64,000 bases of DNA from Sphagnum compactum (Eukaryota; Bryophyta; Sphagnopsida; Sphagnales). The DNA is taken from positions 2,728,001 to 2,792,000 of the forward strand of contig OZ234498.1 of assembly GCA_965153455.1 (NCBI GenBank). Direction: 5' to 3'. Positions 11,560 through 24,788 of this stretch are shown in pieces (within the stretch, counting starts at the first letter, position 1; every line of letters starts with the position of its first letter). The notes under the pieces are model-generated. The model was not told where the DNA came from, made no database searches, and saw only the letters and a program-made list of their open reading frames with translations. The position numbers and the translations under genes were made by a program.

Positions 11560-12720
11560 TAGTCATAGCAAGATTAGTGACCAAAAACAAATTCAATCAC
11601 CACGAAATTAACAACTAAATTTTTAACTTTCTTGTCATTGAGCTATGGAACCAAAAAATTTCAGTTGCGAACTTTTCGTCACCACAATTGGCGACTAAAT
11701 TTTTATGGTCCACCCAAAAAACATTTTGTGAATTGCCCAAAAGTTTTTAGTCGTCCGACTGAGAATGGCCATTGATCCAATGATAAATAAAAAATTGTTA
11801 CTACCCAACACATTTTGATCAATGCCCAAATTCTTTCAAGCAATATTCGAACAATTTGGTCATCAACCTGGGCAACCAAAAAAAAATTGTCATCAAACAA
11901 GGTGATTCAAAAAAAATTGTTGTCGACAAAGGTGACTAGAAATTTTCAGGCATTGCTTGAAAACATTTGGGCATTGACCAAAATTTCTAAAGGAGTGACA
12001 AAATGATTTTCAATTGTCGGATAAATGGCCATTGTCAATCGAACAATTAAATATTTTTGGGCAACTTGTAAATGTTTTTCAAGTAGATCAAAAAAATTCA
12101 ATTGCTGACTATGGTGAGTAAATGTTTTTGACATGTAATATGTTTTTCGAAAGCTTTTGATGAAAGTTACTCTTGGCACCAAAAGCGCCTGAAAATTACA
12201 ACTAAATTTGAAAATGGGGCATGTAATCTATTTTTGGAAAGTTTTTGTCGAGCTTTACGCAAGGCAATTGAAAATTTAATCGCCATAGACAAAGAATTGT
12301 AGTCATTAACAACCAAAACTGGATTTTGATCGCCAAATTGTTAGTGACCAAAAACTTTTGATTGTTTTATGTATTATTGCCAACTTTAAAAACTTGATTG
12401 TTGGATGGTGACCATTTTTTTTTAATCACCAACAATTAAATTTGGAAAAGGGACATGTAATTTTTTTGGAAAGTTTTCAGTGAGCTCTACACATGGTGAC
12501 CAAAAATTTGATTGCTAGAAACAAAAAATGTAGTTGCTAGTAATCAAAAAAAAATTTGGTTGTTAAGCAATTAGCAATTAAAAGTCACCTCACATATGGT
12601 GACCAAAACCGATTTTTGGTTACCATATTGTGAAGTGACTAAAAGGTTTTAATCACTAATTATCTAGCAATTGAAATCATGTGGCAAGCAAAAGATATTT
12701 GAATTACCATAGGGTTTTCG
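11560..12720. repeat. degenerate array of GTGACCAAAA / TTTTAGTCNC motifs
   Basis: Short words such as gtgaccaaaa, gcgactaaat, ttgattgttg and ggcgactaaa recur in both orientations throughout. Such clusters resemble subterminal repeat regions of plant TIR transposons, but no matching termini were found. Open frames here are by-products of the repeats. Confidence 0.5.
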
Positions 12721-13319
12721 ACCACTAAACTTGCTCCCTTTTTGATCCCCCATAAGCCTGCCCCAAGCACCCAAGATGGCTTTTGACCTAAATTGACTCT
12801 AGGTTAACCTAGGTTAACCCTATATTGACTTGATGCAAAGCTATATCTACGTCTAAATGCATCCGTTGCGTTGTGATGAATGCATGAACACAATGACAAC
12901 CTTGTGACTAATAAACAAATATAATGCCTCTTTTTCAAGGGCCTTTTCATTGTTCATTTCTTCAATGAACTCACAATCATCACATGGTGAAGAATCATGG
13001 TAAGGTGGTGCATTGTACAAATGAGATCATTTGGATTCATGTAACCTTGTGAATTTGGTGGATTAAAACAAGGTTTGTTGCTGATGAATGAGTCAATGAA
13101 CTCAAAGTACATTTTATGAAAGTGTTTGGGAAAACTTTGCATGGTTTTGTTTTTAGCAAACATTTCTTAATATTCTTTGTTATGGTTCATACTACTCACA
13201 TAGTCATGGATATTCTTGTACTTTCCACACAAAGACCCCCCATTTGTCTTTGCAAGTTGGTTCATTATGGTGATGCTCAAAACTACCATTGGTATTGACA
13301 AATTCTATGATGCATTTCC
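12721..13319. other. gene-free DNA
   Basis: Overlapping frames on both strands at 12954-13298 are about 60-70 codons with no family resemblance. Nothing else is seen. Confidence 0.45.
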
Positions 13320-13902
13320 ATTTTGTTACTAATGTTTCCATGTTGTTCTAAAAATCAATAACATCCAAATTGGCCTTGTGTTTAACTTTCTTTTCATTAA
13401 TGATTGCCATGATTTCAAAACTTTCCTAGTTGACTTGTTTGGGTTTTTTTGTTTTAACATCTAACCTTCCTCTTCCCTTTATTCTTTCGAAATGGATCTA
13501 ATGTCCAAGCATCATGATCATTGAGATTGAAGACATGTATAGTATCAAATTTTCTCATCATTCTTCATTTTTTGTTTGAATTTCAAAGTTGTGTTTCATC
13601 TTCTTAAATTGTTTCCTTGCAATGTAGTTTATTTGTATTGGGTTTGTATAATGTAAATTGTAAAGATATTTCAACAATGGGTGGGTGCAAGGAATGGAAT
13701 TCAAGGTTTAATTGGAATGTTGTTAATAACACCAATCACTACAATAGGTGCAATTATTGGTGATTTCATTTGTTGGTGACAATTGTGTTTTTTTTCGAAT
13801 TGGCATAGGTTGACAATTTCAAATGTTTGTTGGAAACTTTTGAAGACCAACTACTCACCATCAATGAGTAACATCTTGATTATAATGTGGGTTGGAGTTT
13901 TA
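13320..13902 (+). repeat. dispersed repeat (copy at 39310-39860), 5' part
   Basis: It matches 39310-39860 in the same orientation, for example attcaaggtttaattggaat with attaaaggtttacttggaat, and resumes at 14708-14760 after an inserted MITE. The coding phase is not preserved between copies. Confidence 0.7.
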
Positions 13903-14707
13903 CAGGGTGAAAGCACACTATGGTGCCCCTTTTGGGGTGTCACATTGTACTACTTTCTAGGCGTGTTTATGTTTGAAGCATCCCACCTCAAACTTTTAAA
14001 GAATTTCACAATATTTTTGCATATTTTGTTAGAATATAACCTATGCAAGATATTATAAAACAAACTATTTCATTTCATTTTATAAAGGGGGAGAATAAAA
14101 TATGTTTGTGGAAACAAATGTAGTGTACTTATGTATTCAAAAACACAAATATATTCCAAAAAAATTTAAATGATTTTAATCTTTATGAAAGTTGAAGGTA
14201 TATTGACCCATGTCATTTCACATAGTTTGAACCATGTTTGGATATCATGTGACTAATTTGAAAATTTTCATACCAAAAAATGAGTGTTTTTTTAACAAAG
14301 ATACAATAAATGTGTGGTAAATTGAAGTTTTGACAAGTAATCACATTCACATGGGAGATAACAAGTAAAATTAGATGGGCCATTTTTTTAATTTCATTAA
14401 AAGTGATTATTTTAATGATTAATGAAGTTTTAAAGTTATTGTAGTCATAAAAAATAGTGGTCTAATTATACCAATGTATATTATAAATGTACTCATGCAT
14501 CCTTCAATATAGATAATGAAATTTATTATTATTAAAAAATAATATTACATAACATTATTTTTATAAAAAAATATTTTTAGGTTCCAAAAATAAAATTAAT
14601 ACCCAAAATTAAATGTACCATATTTTTAGAACAATTATATTGTATGTGCTATAATACTAAACCCAAAAATACCCCAAAAGGGGCCACCATAATGTGATGT
14701 CACCCTA
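13903..14707. mobile_element. 805-bp MITE with TA target duplication
   Basis: Terminal inverted repeats of about 37 bp start CAGGGTGAAAGCACACTATG on the left and TAGGGTGACATCACATTATG on the right arm reversed. Both contain CCCCTTTTGGGG. TA dinucleotides flank it (13901-13902 and 14708-14709). The paralogous repeat at about 39856 reads attTgTAgatgaatg without the insert, so it is the empty site. The interior is AT-rich and non-coding. TA duplication fits Tc1/mariner-type mobilisation. Confidence 0.85.
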
Positions 14708-16309
14708 TAGATGAATGTAGTGCATAAATCTTATAGAAATCCTTTTGTAGGATATGTGTTCTACAAATAGGACTTTGATTTCAAGAAATGATAACAACTA
14801 CATTGTAGATAAAAGTTTCAATTTTACGAAGAAGTGACGACAATGAAAAATCTACAAAAAGTGAAAGAAACAAAGAAAGGGATAGCTTAACATTGACACA
14901 TTCAGTCATTTATTGGCTTTGTACGAAACACCACCAAAAAACTTGAAATATTTATTTTTTAAAGATATAATTTCTAATTAACACTAGCTTCTAACATTGT
15001 GTTGACATCAATGACACATCACCTACCACATCACTTTCCACATCACAAAAATGTTAATTAAGGAGGTATATGTGGATTGCAACATTTTTTAAACATTAGG
15101 TGTAGCTTGGACTTCAATAAATTTTGTTTTTTTTTAGCATCAACCCATAACAAAAGCCAAATACTAAATTAATTGTTAGCTTTAAATTAGGACTCAACCA
15201 AGATATTTAATATTTACCTTAAACTAGTGTTTGGTTTAGTGCTTAAGGTTTAAGGCACATTGATTTTATCTATGTGCTTTCTACACCTTGCAAAAACAAA
15301 TTCCCTCATTATTGTAAATTCTTGTATTGCTTCTTGATGTGTTTTGTTCTTTCAATTACATTGTTTACACATAATTTGAATTTATCAATGGTTTGACATT
15401 GATGGGCATTGTACAAAAAAATCATAATAACTTTACGAATTTCCCTATGTTGCCCCACCAAATAGATTTTTTATCCTTCCCTATAATTGTATCCCATGCA
15501 AAGTAACATTATCTAAAAAGAAACAAACAAACATATGATAATGATGATCACCAACCACATCGATGTTCGCATTAGCTTTACATGATTGGCCATTTACACA
15601 TCTTGAAAATCACTGTTGAAAATGTTTAAAAAATTCTTATTGGTTGAAAGCTTTTGTTGATGGGGTTGGATTAAAATACTAAAATATAAAATTCCATGAA
15701 GATTTGGCACTTGATCAAAATATAAACTTGGTTAATTGCACATTTTCTATTTAAGGTCTTTAGATTTGTATTATAACCAATCTCTGTATTTAGAAGTTGT
15801 GTATTTTTCATATAATTGTTATTGCATTATGTTGTGCTTCCATCATATGTATGTTGTTCATTCAAATATTTTAGGGTCATTATGGCACAATCAAAGTAAT
15901 AAATAGGAGCAAGCTTAAATGAGAATAATTGGCATTCAACAAGCAATTTTTGGGCAACATATATATCTTAAGTATAAGTGGTCAAGAAGTTGCCATCTCT
16001 CTAGGAATTGGGATGCTAATAAACTAAAAGATAAGAAAATATATCTTGCTAGAAATACCACAAAAATGAGGTCAAAGTCATAATTAAGGCATTTGTGCTC
16101 GACAACGATCAACCCTTAATTGAAAGTATCTAGAAATTAACTAAACTTACCTATAAACATGAATTAATTAAAAAAATGTAATGCAAAGGATCTTTCAACA
16201 TTTGCCAAGTCAATACTACACATACACCATACCCTATATTGAAACTTTGTGAAATGAAATTACTGTCATTTTGATGAAAACCAATGCAATCAAACAGGTG
16301 ATTTATTAT
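14708..16309. other. end of dispersed repeat, then gene-free AT-rich DNA
   Basis: 14708-14760 completes the repeat that begins at 13320. From 14770 to 16309 no gene, RNA or element boundary was found. Confidence 0.5.
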
Positions 16310-16500
16310 GAAGAACCAATTTTTATTGAATAAACAAAAACCCCCTATAGTCACATTCGCACATAAGGATAAACTATTTTTAAAAAAACAAAAGATATTA
16401 GTTAGCATCACAAGTTAGGTTATCAACACTACCTATACCTTTCGATTAGTTATGAACAAGTGGTATCTATCATTAAACCCAAGGTTTTTTTGTGCAAAAA
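16310..16500 (+). repeat. dispersed repeat, ~190 bp (copy at 45448-45620)
   Basis: Shared words include cgcacataaggataaactat, acaaaagatattagttagca and aagtggtatctatcat. The family is unknown. Confidence 0.6.
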
Positions 16501-17922
16501 AAACATGGAGGTGGGAATGATACAAATGAGTTTTTCTTGGAAAAAACAAGCCCAAGTCGCCACATTATGAGGAGAAAAAATTCTCAAGTTGCCATATTTG
16601 GATAATAGGTTCCAACATATCGCCAAAATATAGGAGGAATCCTATGTTTTTTTACTTTCCTCTCCAACTTATAGCCAAATTTGGCTAAGTCCTCTTGTGG
16701 ATGATAACCAACCCACCTACCTCACAAATTTGAAGAAAAAAAACATTATGATCTTAGACTCTTTGTTCAAATATGACACTCCAATTGATTATTTTGTATG
16801 TTCCAGCCATGAACATTTTGAACAAAGTAACATGAAATAAGATTTGATTGATGCTCCTACTTTTGAGAAAACCTTTAATTTGGTGTAAGGGAGTGTGTCA
16901 AATATTATGTCCAAGGTGCAAGGGAGGTAAGGTAGGTTGTTCCAAGGATAGGAATGCTTTAGAATGCAATCTCCAATCAATTTCCTCCTTCACATATCAT
17001 TTGAAATTCACTTGAAGGCTTATTTAACATGAAAAATAGCAAAAAATGTAGACACCTTGGACCTCACAAACAAATTTTCACTCTAGGTATTATTGAAAAA
17101 ACTTCAGCTTCACCAAATCATAACATCCACATGATGGAAACAGTTTCCAACTGATAAGAGTGAAAACTTGAACAACAAATGGAATGGTTCCTTGCACATT
17201 ATATAACCAATTGATATGCAATTTCTCATTTGATCTCACAAGATTTTCGATCATGTAGTTAATGTTTTGAAAATTGGAATCACCTCTAGTTATCAACTTC
17301 CAACATAATAAATACTTGAAAAATATACTTGGAATAAAATAATAGGTTAGACCAAATGAAGAAATTTCGAGTTCGATTTGATTTCCCCACTTCAAATTCA
17401 AGCTCATGAAACCTCAAGCTTATCAAACTAGGAAAAAATCCAAACATTGGTAGACATCAGTGCTGGATAAGTTTGGTAAGATGAAGAGATACAATACAAG
17501 CTTCAGTAGGCATTCCAAAAAGGCAAAGGAGATATCCAAAAGGAGTCATAGGACAAGGTGAACTTCAAAAGATAAAGGTAGCACAATGAGGAAGAAAAAA
17601 GTAAGAGATAACTTGCCTCCTAAACCTTGGGGAAAAAAAACCCAAAAAAAGAGAACCAAAATTTGAACTCCAACTCCTTGCTAAGATTTGTAAGCTCTTC
17701 AAAGCAATTGCCTAGAAGTTGTCACCCTCTAGTCAGATAGTGAGCCAAAAACCATAGTTTGAAAGCCAAAAATTCCCCAATGTGCATAAATGACAGAAAG
17801 ACCTGCACTTTTCCAGTCAACACCAAAATAACGTGCACAAATAGATAGGTCTTATGCAAAGGTGAAATTGTCAAGGATAGATTCCTAGTAAGACAAATGG
17901 ATATTGCAAGTTGCAGCAAGTG
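16501..17922. other. gene-free DNA
   Basis: A 105-codon minus frame at 17090-17407 and a 97-codon minus frame at 17722-18015 show no recognisable domain or start context. They are not called as genes. Confidence 0.45.
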
Positions 17923-18144
17923 ACAACCTTGTAAAAGTGAACCCACCACAACAATGAACCAAGTGGGAAACACTCCCACAGTGTAAGAACAAAAGGAGGG
18001 CATCATAGAGATCACAGTTCAGCTTGAAAATTAACAACCTTATAAAAGTGAACCCACCACAACAATGAATTATGTGGGAAATAACTCCAAGGGTGTAAGA
18101 ACAAGAGGAGGGCATCACAGAAATTATAGTTCAACATCCTAAAG
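17923..18144. repeat. 111-bp tandem duplication
   Basis: Two units start at 17923 and 18034 (acaaccttgtaaaagtgaac and acaaccttataaaagtgaac). They differ by scattered substitutions. Confidence 0.85.
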
Positions 18145-21100
18145 GTTACAGGGAGCAAGCATAGAAAAAGCTTGAAAATGAAACCCACAAACCCAAAGAC
18201 CTTGAAATGAAAATGGCAGAGACACTTATAGTTTCAAATGGGTGAAAAGAATAATCACCCAGACAGCAAAAGAATCGAAGTTATGGCAGAGTGCCCCAAA
18301 ATTTGAAAGCCCCAAATTTTCTTCCCTTAAGGTGGAAGAACAACTGAATTAATCTAGTGTGCTCTTGGAACCTAACTTGGAAATCCTTCCAATTCCCCAA
18401 CTTCCATGCCTTGGTCAAAAAGTCTTTTATAGATCCATCCCATTTCTCCCATTTTTCTCCCTTGTGTATCCTTGTAGACTACCCTCTGTAACCTAGTTTT
18501 TGTTGAAATGACTTTATCCTTCAAAATCCACCAACCATTATTTTGTAGATGCCCTTTCTGTCGTTCTAACTTTTAATGGGACATCCTCATCCTTCACAAG
18601 CTTTTTACCAGTAACAGTAGCCCAATCCATTGGTGGGTGCACACCTCCATCAAGTGCAACATCCTCTGTATTCCAAATTAGGACTTGGAAACATATTCCC
18701 TAACACCATTGTAATGTGTGCCTTGATTTTGACAACCAACTTTACCCATTTCAACCCCTCAACCACAAACTCTTGGACTTTCTTCCAATTCTGATCTTTA
18801 GAACCACTTGGCAACCAGATTATAATTCCACTGTGTGTGCCTGCCTATGTCTTGTATTCACAAAGTAGGTGAATTTGAAATACCTTCATCTTGGACACCA
18901 TCTTTGTGATCAATGTTTGACATCTTATGTTGTAAACAATACAATGCAAGTGGAACTTGCTGCTATGTGGAGGTCAAAATTAAGTTACATATGAGTCTAG
19001 TCACCATCAATACTTCATGTTGGAAAATCTTATTATCTCAAATTTAAGATTCCAAACATAATAAATATGCAAATGTTTTTTCATAATTTTCATATTTCAT
19101 ATATGGCCAAGGGCCAAGCTACCACTTGTTAATTTTCTTCCTTGCCTATTTGTACCCACAACAACATTTTGTTGGGTTGAAAAAGTTAACATTCATTCAT
19201 GTGTTTGGTGGTGGGATTTTGATGATGTGCAAAGACCAATCTAGAGTCTCTTGCATAGTGTTCTGACAAACAAACAAATTGGTTTTGTGGTTGTTGGATA
19301 TGATATGCAGGCTACAAAGCAATGTACAATTTTGTCTGATGCCAACAATTTGCAATGTAGCAATCAAAAATGAGGAGAAGAAAGAAAACTGGTGATTTGC
19401 TGCACAAGCAAAATGCAAACCTTTAATATTCATAGGTAAACAAAATCCTTAGATACTCAAATGGAACTAAGTGCTGGAAAAGCTATGGGGCTCTACATAC
19501 TAACATTTGTGTTCCTTAAAGCAAAACACTTGAGGAATTTAAGAAGATGAAATAAATGTGACCAAAAGTATGATATTCTCAGGAATTGAAGAATTCACAA
19601 ATGAACCTAAACACTTCACTTGAATCAACATACTATATGCTTTCAAACCACTAGCTCTAATCAAGATAGATCACCCAACTTGGTTTTGGTTATGGGGACG
19701 TTTCCTATTTCATTCCATTATAAAGGACATAGACACTGTTTAATAATATTGTAATCAACATTTCTATTCAATACATACCATAGCCAAGTTTGTTGTGTAA
19801 ATAGAGGGAAAGTTTGTATGACACGAACTTTAAAAGAATCTACTCGAGTTGTACATAGACAAGTTGCCCATTGCAAATCAAATTGGGGCTAACTACAGGT
19901 GATAAAAAATTGGTTCATTGGGCAAAAGAAAAGGTGAATTGACTTTCACTATTTGGCTTGTTTTGATCAGCCCCCCTTGTTACAAAAATGTTCTACAACA
20001 AGAGAAGTAAGTCCATGTGGTGGTTCTTCTTTTGCATCCCTTCATAAGAGAATTTTTTCACCATCTTGTGACCTGATAAAACAATATGTATCAAGGTCTC
20101 AAATATACTGCCACCCCTATGAGACTTTTGGTTCTGGTTTTTTTTTCCAATATAGCCAAAATCAGGGCCTTCTTGACAACCTCAAATGGAAAAATTCCCA
20201 TGTGCAACATCCTTTAATGTTGTCACCATTAGCTTCAAAATCCTGGTTTGTCAATTGCCTAATACCACTTCTGCACCAATATTTCTGACTGCAAGATTCA
20301 ATTCCGTTATATTAGAGAGACCAAAATTCATCAATATGCACTAGCACCAAAGTTAAGTAGTTGTCAATGTCTTGTTTGAGATTCTAGATGGTCCTAAGGA
20401 GGGTCTCAGCTGTCTTTACAATTTATCTGTTTATTCTTACCTTTTCTTGGTTCTTTAGCTGATTCAATACCTTTTGCAACTCCTCTTAGAGAGTTAGTTT
20501 CCTACATGTTATCAGAAAAGTAAGTGTGCAGCTTGGGAGATCAGGGATTATTTACATTTCAGTTCTGGAGTCAAGATTACTTAAGGGAGGTTTTGAGCTA
20601 TGGAGGATAACTATCGAAGAAGCTGAATCTTCATTGAAGCAGAAAATTTTGACAGTTACCATAGAATTTAGTTATGTCAAGATAGAATCATTGCTTTGTC
20701 AAAAAAATTGTGCCTCTTTAAGAGGGTTGGAAGTATCTCAGTGACACGTATGAAGCCAAGTGGCCCTAGAATAAAAATATTTTTTGGGAAATTCAATATG
20801 TCCATGGAAAAGCATGGACAGATGTTATAAACAGACCAAAGAGACATTATCTCAACTAGTTTGCAAGATAATAACATGCTTCTATGAGACACAAACTAGA
20901 AAGGACGTTTTGACTACAATAAAGAATTTGAATCTATATTAAGCAAATGCAAATCAAACTGGATCAATAAAGTGAGACTGCACCCACAGAAGTTCGCATC
21001 TATGCTAGAGCTTCCAATCTAGAGATTTCACTGCTTACACTGGGCTCACTTGTGGATTACTTAGGTACACGTGAAAGAATTCTCCAAAACTGCAGATATC

Positions 21101-21965
21101 AACAACCTCGACTACAGATTTGTACAGTTCAAGTTTAGATGCCTTTCTTGTTGTTGGAATTATTTGACGCCAGTGAGAATTCTTTCTGCAAGCTTTGAAG
21201 GATGCAATGGTTGAGTCAAGGCACAATGCCTGCACATTTTGATGAGCACCACCACAATGTACATCTCACCAATGGCCAAGACATGGTGAGCTCTGCAGTG
21301 TCTGCACCAGCCAAAAACAAGTTTAACCTCTGGCAAAGCAACCTGATGCATGAAAGAATATGGCCAAGTATGGGAATGGGAAGCTGGGCAAAGGATTTGC
21401 AAGGAGCTACAACACTGTGAGTGAAATGGGTGCAAAGAACAATATATGATGGATCTGCAATGTGCTTATGTCAACCAGAAATTCCAAAGTGATTGCAGAA
21501 CACTAGAGATTGAGGATGGACATTGGATAACAACTGATTCAAATGTATCTTGTCTCTGCTTATTCCTCCTACTAGAATTTGACCATGGCTCAAGTTTTGA
21601 ACAAGGATTTCTTTGCACAACCTGCAACCAAGCTCATTTCCTTACTCATGAAAAATCTGGTTGCGCATCTATCTCTTATTTTGAATTCTAGGAAACTACT
21701 CTTCAAATTATCAGCGAAAATTCCTGAATCATGAGATACAGACTGGGTGATGATCAAATCCTGAATTGCCAATCCTGAATCTGGGGTGGTTGCAGATCTT
21801 ATACTTAAAGTGTGACAAACCGTAGTGTTCTTCAAGCGTTTTCAATGGAGACACCAGCTGCCTCCCTGACACATGCCGCAACTAGGGGAGTTCTAAACTC
21901 CAGAAACTGGTCATTGCGGTGCACTGGCTTGATAAGATGTACATTAGGATAAGCAAACAATCAAC
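18130..21965 (-). repeat. long dispersed repeat, most complete copy (~3.8 kb)
   Basis: 18130-20930 is the inverted counterpart of 6255-9480. The adjoining 20905-21965 is the inverted counterpart of 37920-38990. Together the two partial copies reconstruct one element of about 3.8 kb. At 21187-21420 (plus) a short frame beginning MQWLSQGTM is recognisable in both copies but is flanked by stops. The element class was not identified. Confidence 0.7.
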
Positions 21966-22749
21966 TACCAATCACTGAGGGATCTGTCTATGTTGTTCAT
22001 GTTGTGTGCACCTGCAGAAAAGCCTGGGGTCTCAGGGACATCTAGAGGCAAGGATAACTTGGAATCAACAACAACAACAACTGCTCTTGCACAACAATTA
22101 CCCTCCTTCACCAAGAACACAACCATTTGCAGATCAGGCTCTACCGCAAAAATCTTGTGTATGCTGAAGTGCTATTTCCTTACTATTTCCATTCAATGAG
22201 ATCAAATACAGCAGCACAACATACTCTGTGGCCAATGATATTATAAATGCATGTATTGTCTTCCAGAGTTTGTGTTCTGATGAGGATTTAAGGCTTTGAC
22301 TGTAGGTCTGAATTTTTGTTGTACTTCTGTCCTACTGCTTGTATGTCTACTTGAGGTGAACCAATTTGAGAAACTCACCGAGCTGTTGTAAAATTTTAGC
22401 CCTTGATCACCCCAATGCTTCACAGAGCTCCTCCTCAGATGCATCCCTGGTGGGATACATAAGTACATCAATTGCGTTGCGAAGTACTGCTCTGTCAGAA
22501 AGTAGGGTGCATTCAAACTCTCACTTGGTTTGCTAAACATTTTCTCTGTCAAATGCATCCACCAAATATATCAGTAGCCCATCCACCCACAGTTCCAACA
22601 AAGAATTCTTCAGATCTTGACTGTGGACCCTGAAGACTCTGCACAGAAAAGTAAAACACCAATCTGGCTCATCAATCCCCTTTTCTGGTCAGGCTAACAA
22701 ATTTTGTCCATCCAGACTGTTGATTCAACACTCATCAATTCAGCATGAT
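21966..22749. other. spacer between long repeat and unknown gene
   Basis: A roughly 60-codon open stretch on the minus strand (about 21965-22160) ends in VPETPGFSAGAHN and a TAG. It could be an isolated exon but has no start. Nothing else is supported. Confidence 0.3.
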
Positions 22750-22845
22750 TCAGCCATATGGTATGAATGCTGTTTTGTTTCTGCCTGAATCAAATTTAGC
22801 TGTGAGCAGCACTATGTTATCATTCAGCTTCTGGACTACTTGTCC
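22750..22845 (-). CDS. putative terminal exon of the unknown gene
   Basis: The acceptor TTGCTTGCACTTGTGCAG precedes 22845. The phase-0 reading GQVVQKLNDNIVLLTAKFDSG runs to a TGA at 22750-22752. It joins in frame to the donor at 23398. The intron would be 23397-22846, about 552 bp. Confidence 0.4.
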   Translation of the reverse strand, partial: GQVVQKLNDNIVLLTAKFDSGRNKTAFIPYG

Positions 22846-23047
22846 CTGCACAAGTGCAAGCAAAAATCTACATCACAACAGAGAAAAGGCATCCAAAACA
22901 CAACTCCTAGAGATACCTTGACTAAAGAGTAGATTGCCCAAGTGGTAAGAACTGAGCCAAATATATCCATAAGATTGCCCAGAAAATCCCACAAAGCACT
23001 TTGCCATTGTGTCAGTTCTGGCCAAACAAATAATAACTACAACCAGA

Positions 23048-23165
23048 ATGACTGCAGTCGTAATAACCTTGTGAGTGTCACTAACAAAGTATTAGACTGT
23101 CACCATCATGAATAGCTGTGATTAGATGCCATTACTCCCCACTGACCTCATCGGCTGCTGGCTGT
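23048..23165. repeat. dispersed ~110-bp repeat, copy 3
   Basis: A diverged copy of the unit at 1545-1665 and 2003-2120, containing gtgtcactaacaaagtatta. It lies inside the inferred last intron of the unknown gene. Confidence 0.5.
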
Positions 23166-23397
23166 GGGTGCAAATAAGTAGGGTTTATGATAATTCAGCA
23201 CGACCAGCTGAGACGAATATGCTCAAAGCATAGAGCAAACAATAATTATCAATATATGCATCCTGAGTTTCTGCCATGTTTCTGGAAGATGCGAAGAGTT
23301 ACTCATGACGACAGTAACATGCAACAGACATAGCTGATCAAGCCAAACTAGAGCACACTGATACAGTTATCATTGTGAAAAACTACAATATCCATAC

Positions 23398-24443
23398 CTG
23401 GTTGTTGAAGTCCTCAACCAGCGTGGTGTTTTCCAACACACTGTACTCTGCCATAGCCCTTAAAGACCTCACTGCAATGCAAAAAATTTCCTGTGTCAAA
23501 TCCTCGATATGCTGCTCAAGGGACAGAAACTCTTCCTGCTCACATTTTCTGGCATTCTCCATCTCCTGGTTGAGAAATGAGACCATTGGTAAATGTGGCA
23601 AGAACTCTGGAATCTGTCCCTCACACCTCTTGCTAATCCCGACCAGCCTTTCCTCAGAGCCTGCAGTGGAAACTGGTTTTCTTGTGAATGAAATTGAGGA
23701 AGAAGGTGCTCCAGCTATCAAAAGTGATTTTGGAGGAGAGTTGTGCAATGATTCAGCTGGGAATGAAATGAAAGAAGAATTCCTCTTGATCTCTGGATCA
23801 GCAATTGATTGCAATTCAGTGTGAGAGAAGAAGGGGGGAGGGTGATGATACTGGCTTTTGAGACAGACATCTGTGACACATTGCCATAGGCATAAATTGC
23901 AGAACTGCTCTCTGCAGGCAATTTAGATGTGGGTATCATAAAAGGAGTAGAGAAAGTTAAGGATGACCAATCAGACAAAGAGACACTGGCCATCCCATCA
24001 CCTCTCGATAAAGTATGAAAATCTGCTGCAATCCCAGATGGTTCAGACAAGAAGTCTGGTTCTGGAATGTCTTGGACTTGACCAGGTGTCAAATTGCTGC
24101 ATAACTGTGGGAGACAGATTTCTTTTTCTTTGTGTCCTCGACTGCTAGAAGCATGTGAAATGCTTGGATATTTGAGTTTCAAGGTATTTATAAATGCAGG
24201 ATATATATGAGATCTCAAGGACTGTGGTTTTGGTGATGCTGGTATTGCGTTGAACCATGGCAGGAGTTTCTTGAGTCTTCTCTGGAATGGTTTCCACATC
24301 TGTGGAGATCTGTGCATGTTTTTCTTGTTCATGACATCTAGGGTATAGCTTCCGCTCTCAGAGGGAGAATCTAATATGCAAGGGGGCGATGCCAACATAT
24401 TTTTTTCATTACAGAGGCTCAGACAGATGAGGATGATGTCCAC
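23398..24443 (-). CDS. putative main exon(s) of the unknown gene, two overlapping frames
   Basis: The upstream frame (24443 to 23718) is Ser/Pro-rich with SPQMWKPFQRRLKKLLPWF near its start. The downstream frame (open from about 23920, ending at the donor at 23398) encodes a Glu-rich helical region. No family was recognised. The two frames require a 1- or 2-nt shift or a short intron to be joined. Confidence 0.35.
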
Positions 24444-24788
24444 CAGAAGACAGTGTAGGTTAGTATAGATAGGGGATTGTGTTGGTGAGTCAAGCTCGTT
24501 TGTGCAATGGTGAAACTGATTAGTGTGAGTTCAGTGCTGAAATCAATCATTGAAAGAACTGGCTTTTCTTGCCATTCATTAGTGACCTTCTGACAGCAAA
24601 AGCCTGAAATGATCAGATGAAAAGGGGGTTTTATGGTGAGGCACATAAAGAGATAGACTCTAGATTTGTGTACAAAGTGTGGACTTATTGCTGGAAATGA
24701 GTGGCAGCAGTTGGTGGAAACCACTAATGTGCATTTGCAGTGCATTGCATGCTGGCAGGGTTCATATAGAACGTCAGATGAGCAATAA

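Noticed and set aside
21187-21420. Ty3/gypsy protease-RT linker resemblance of the MQWLSQGTM peptide
   Set aside because: Only a few residues (QWL, G, F) fit, flanking frames are full of stops and no RT motif is nearby, so no family was assigned.
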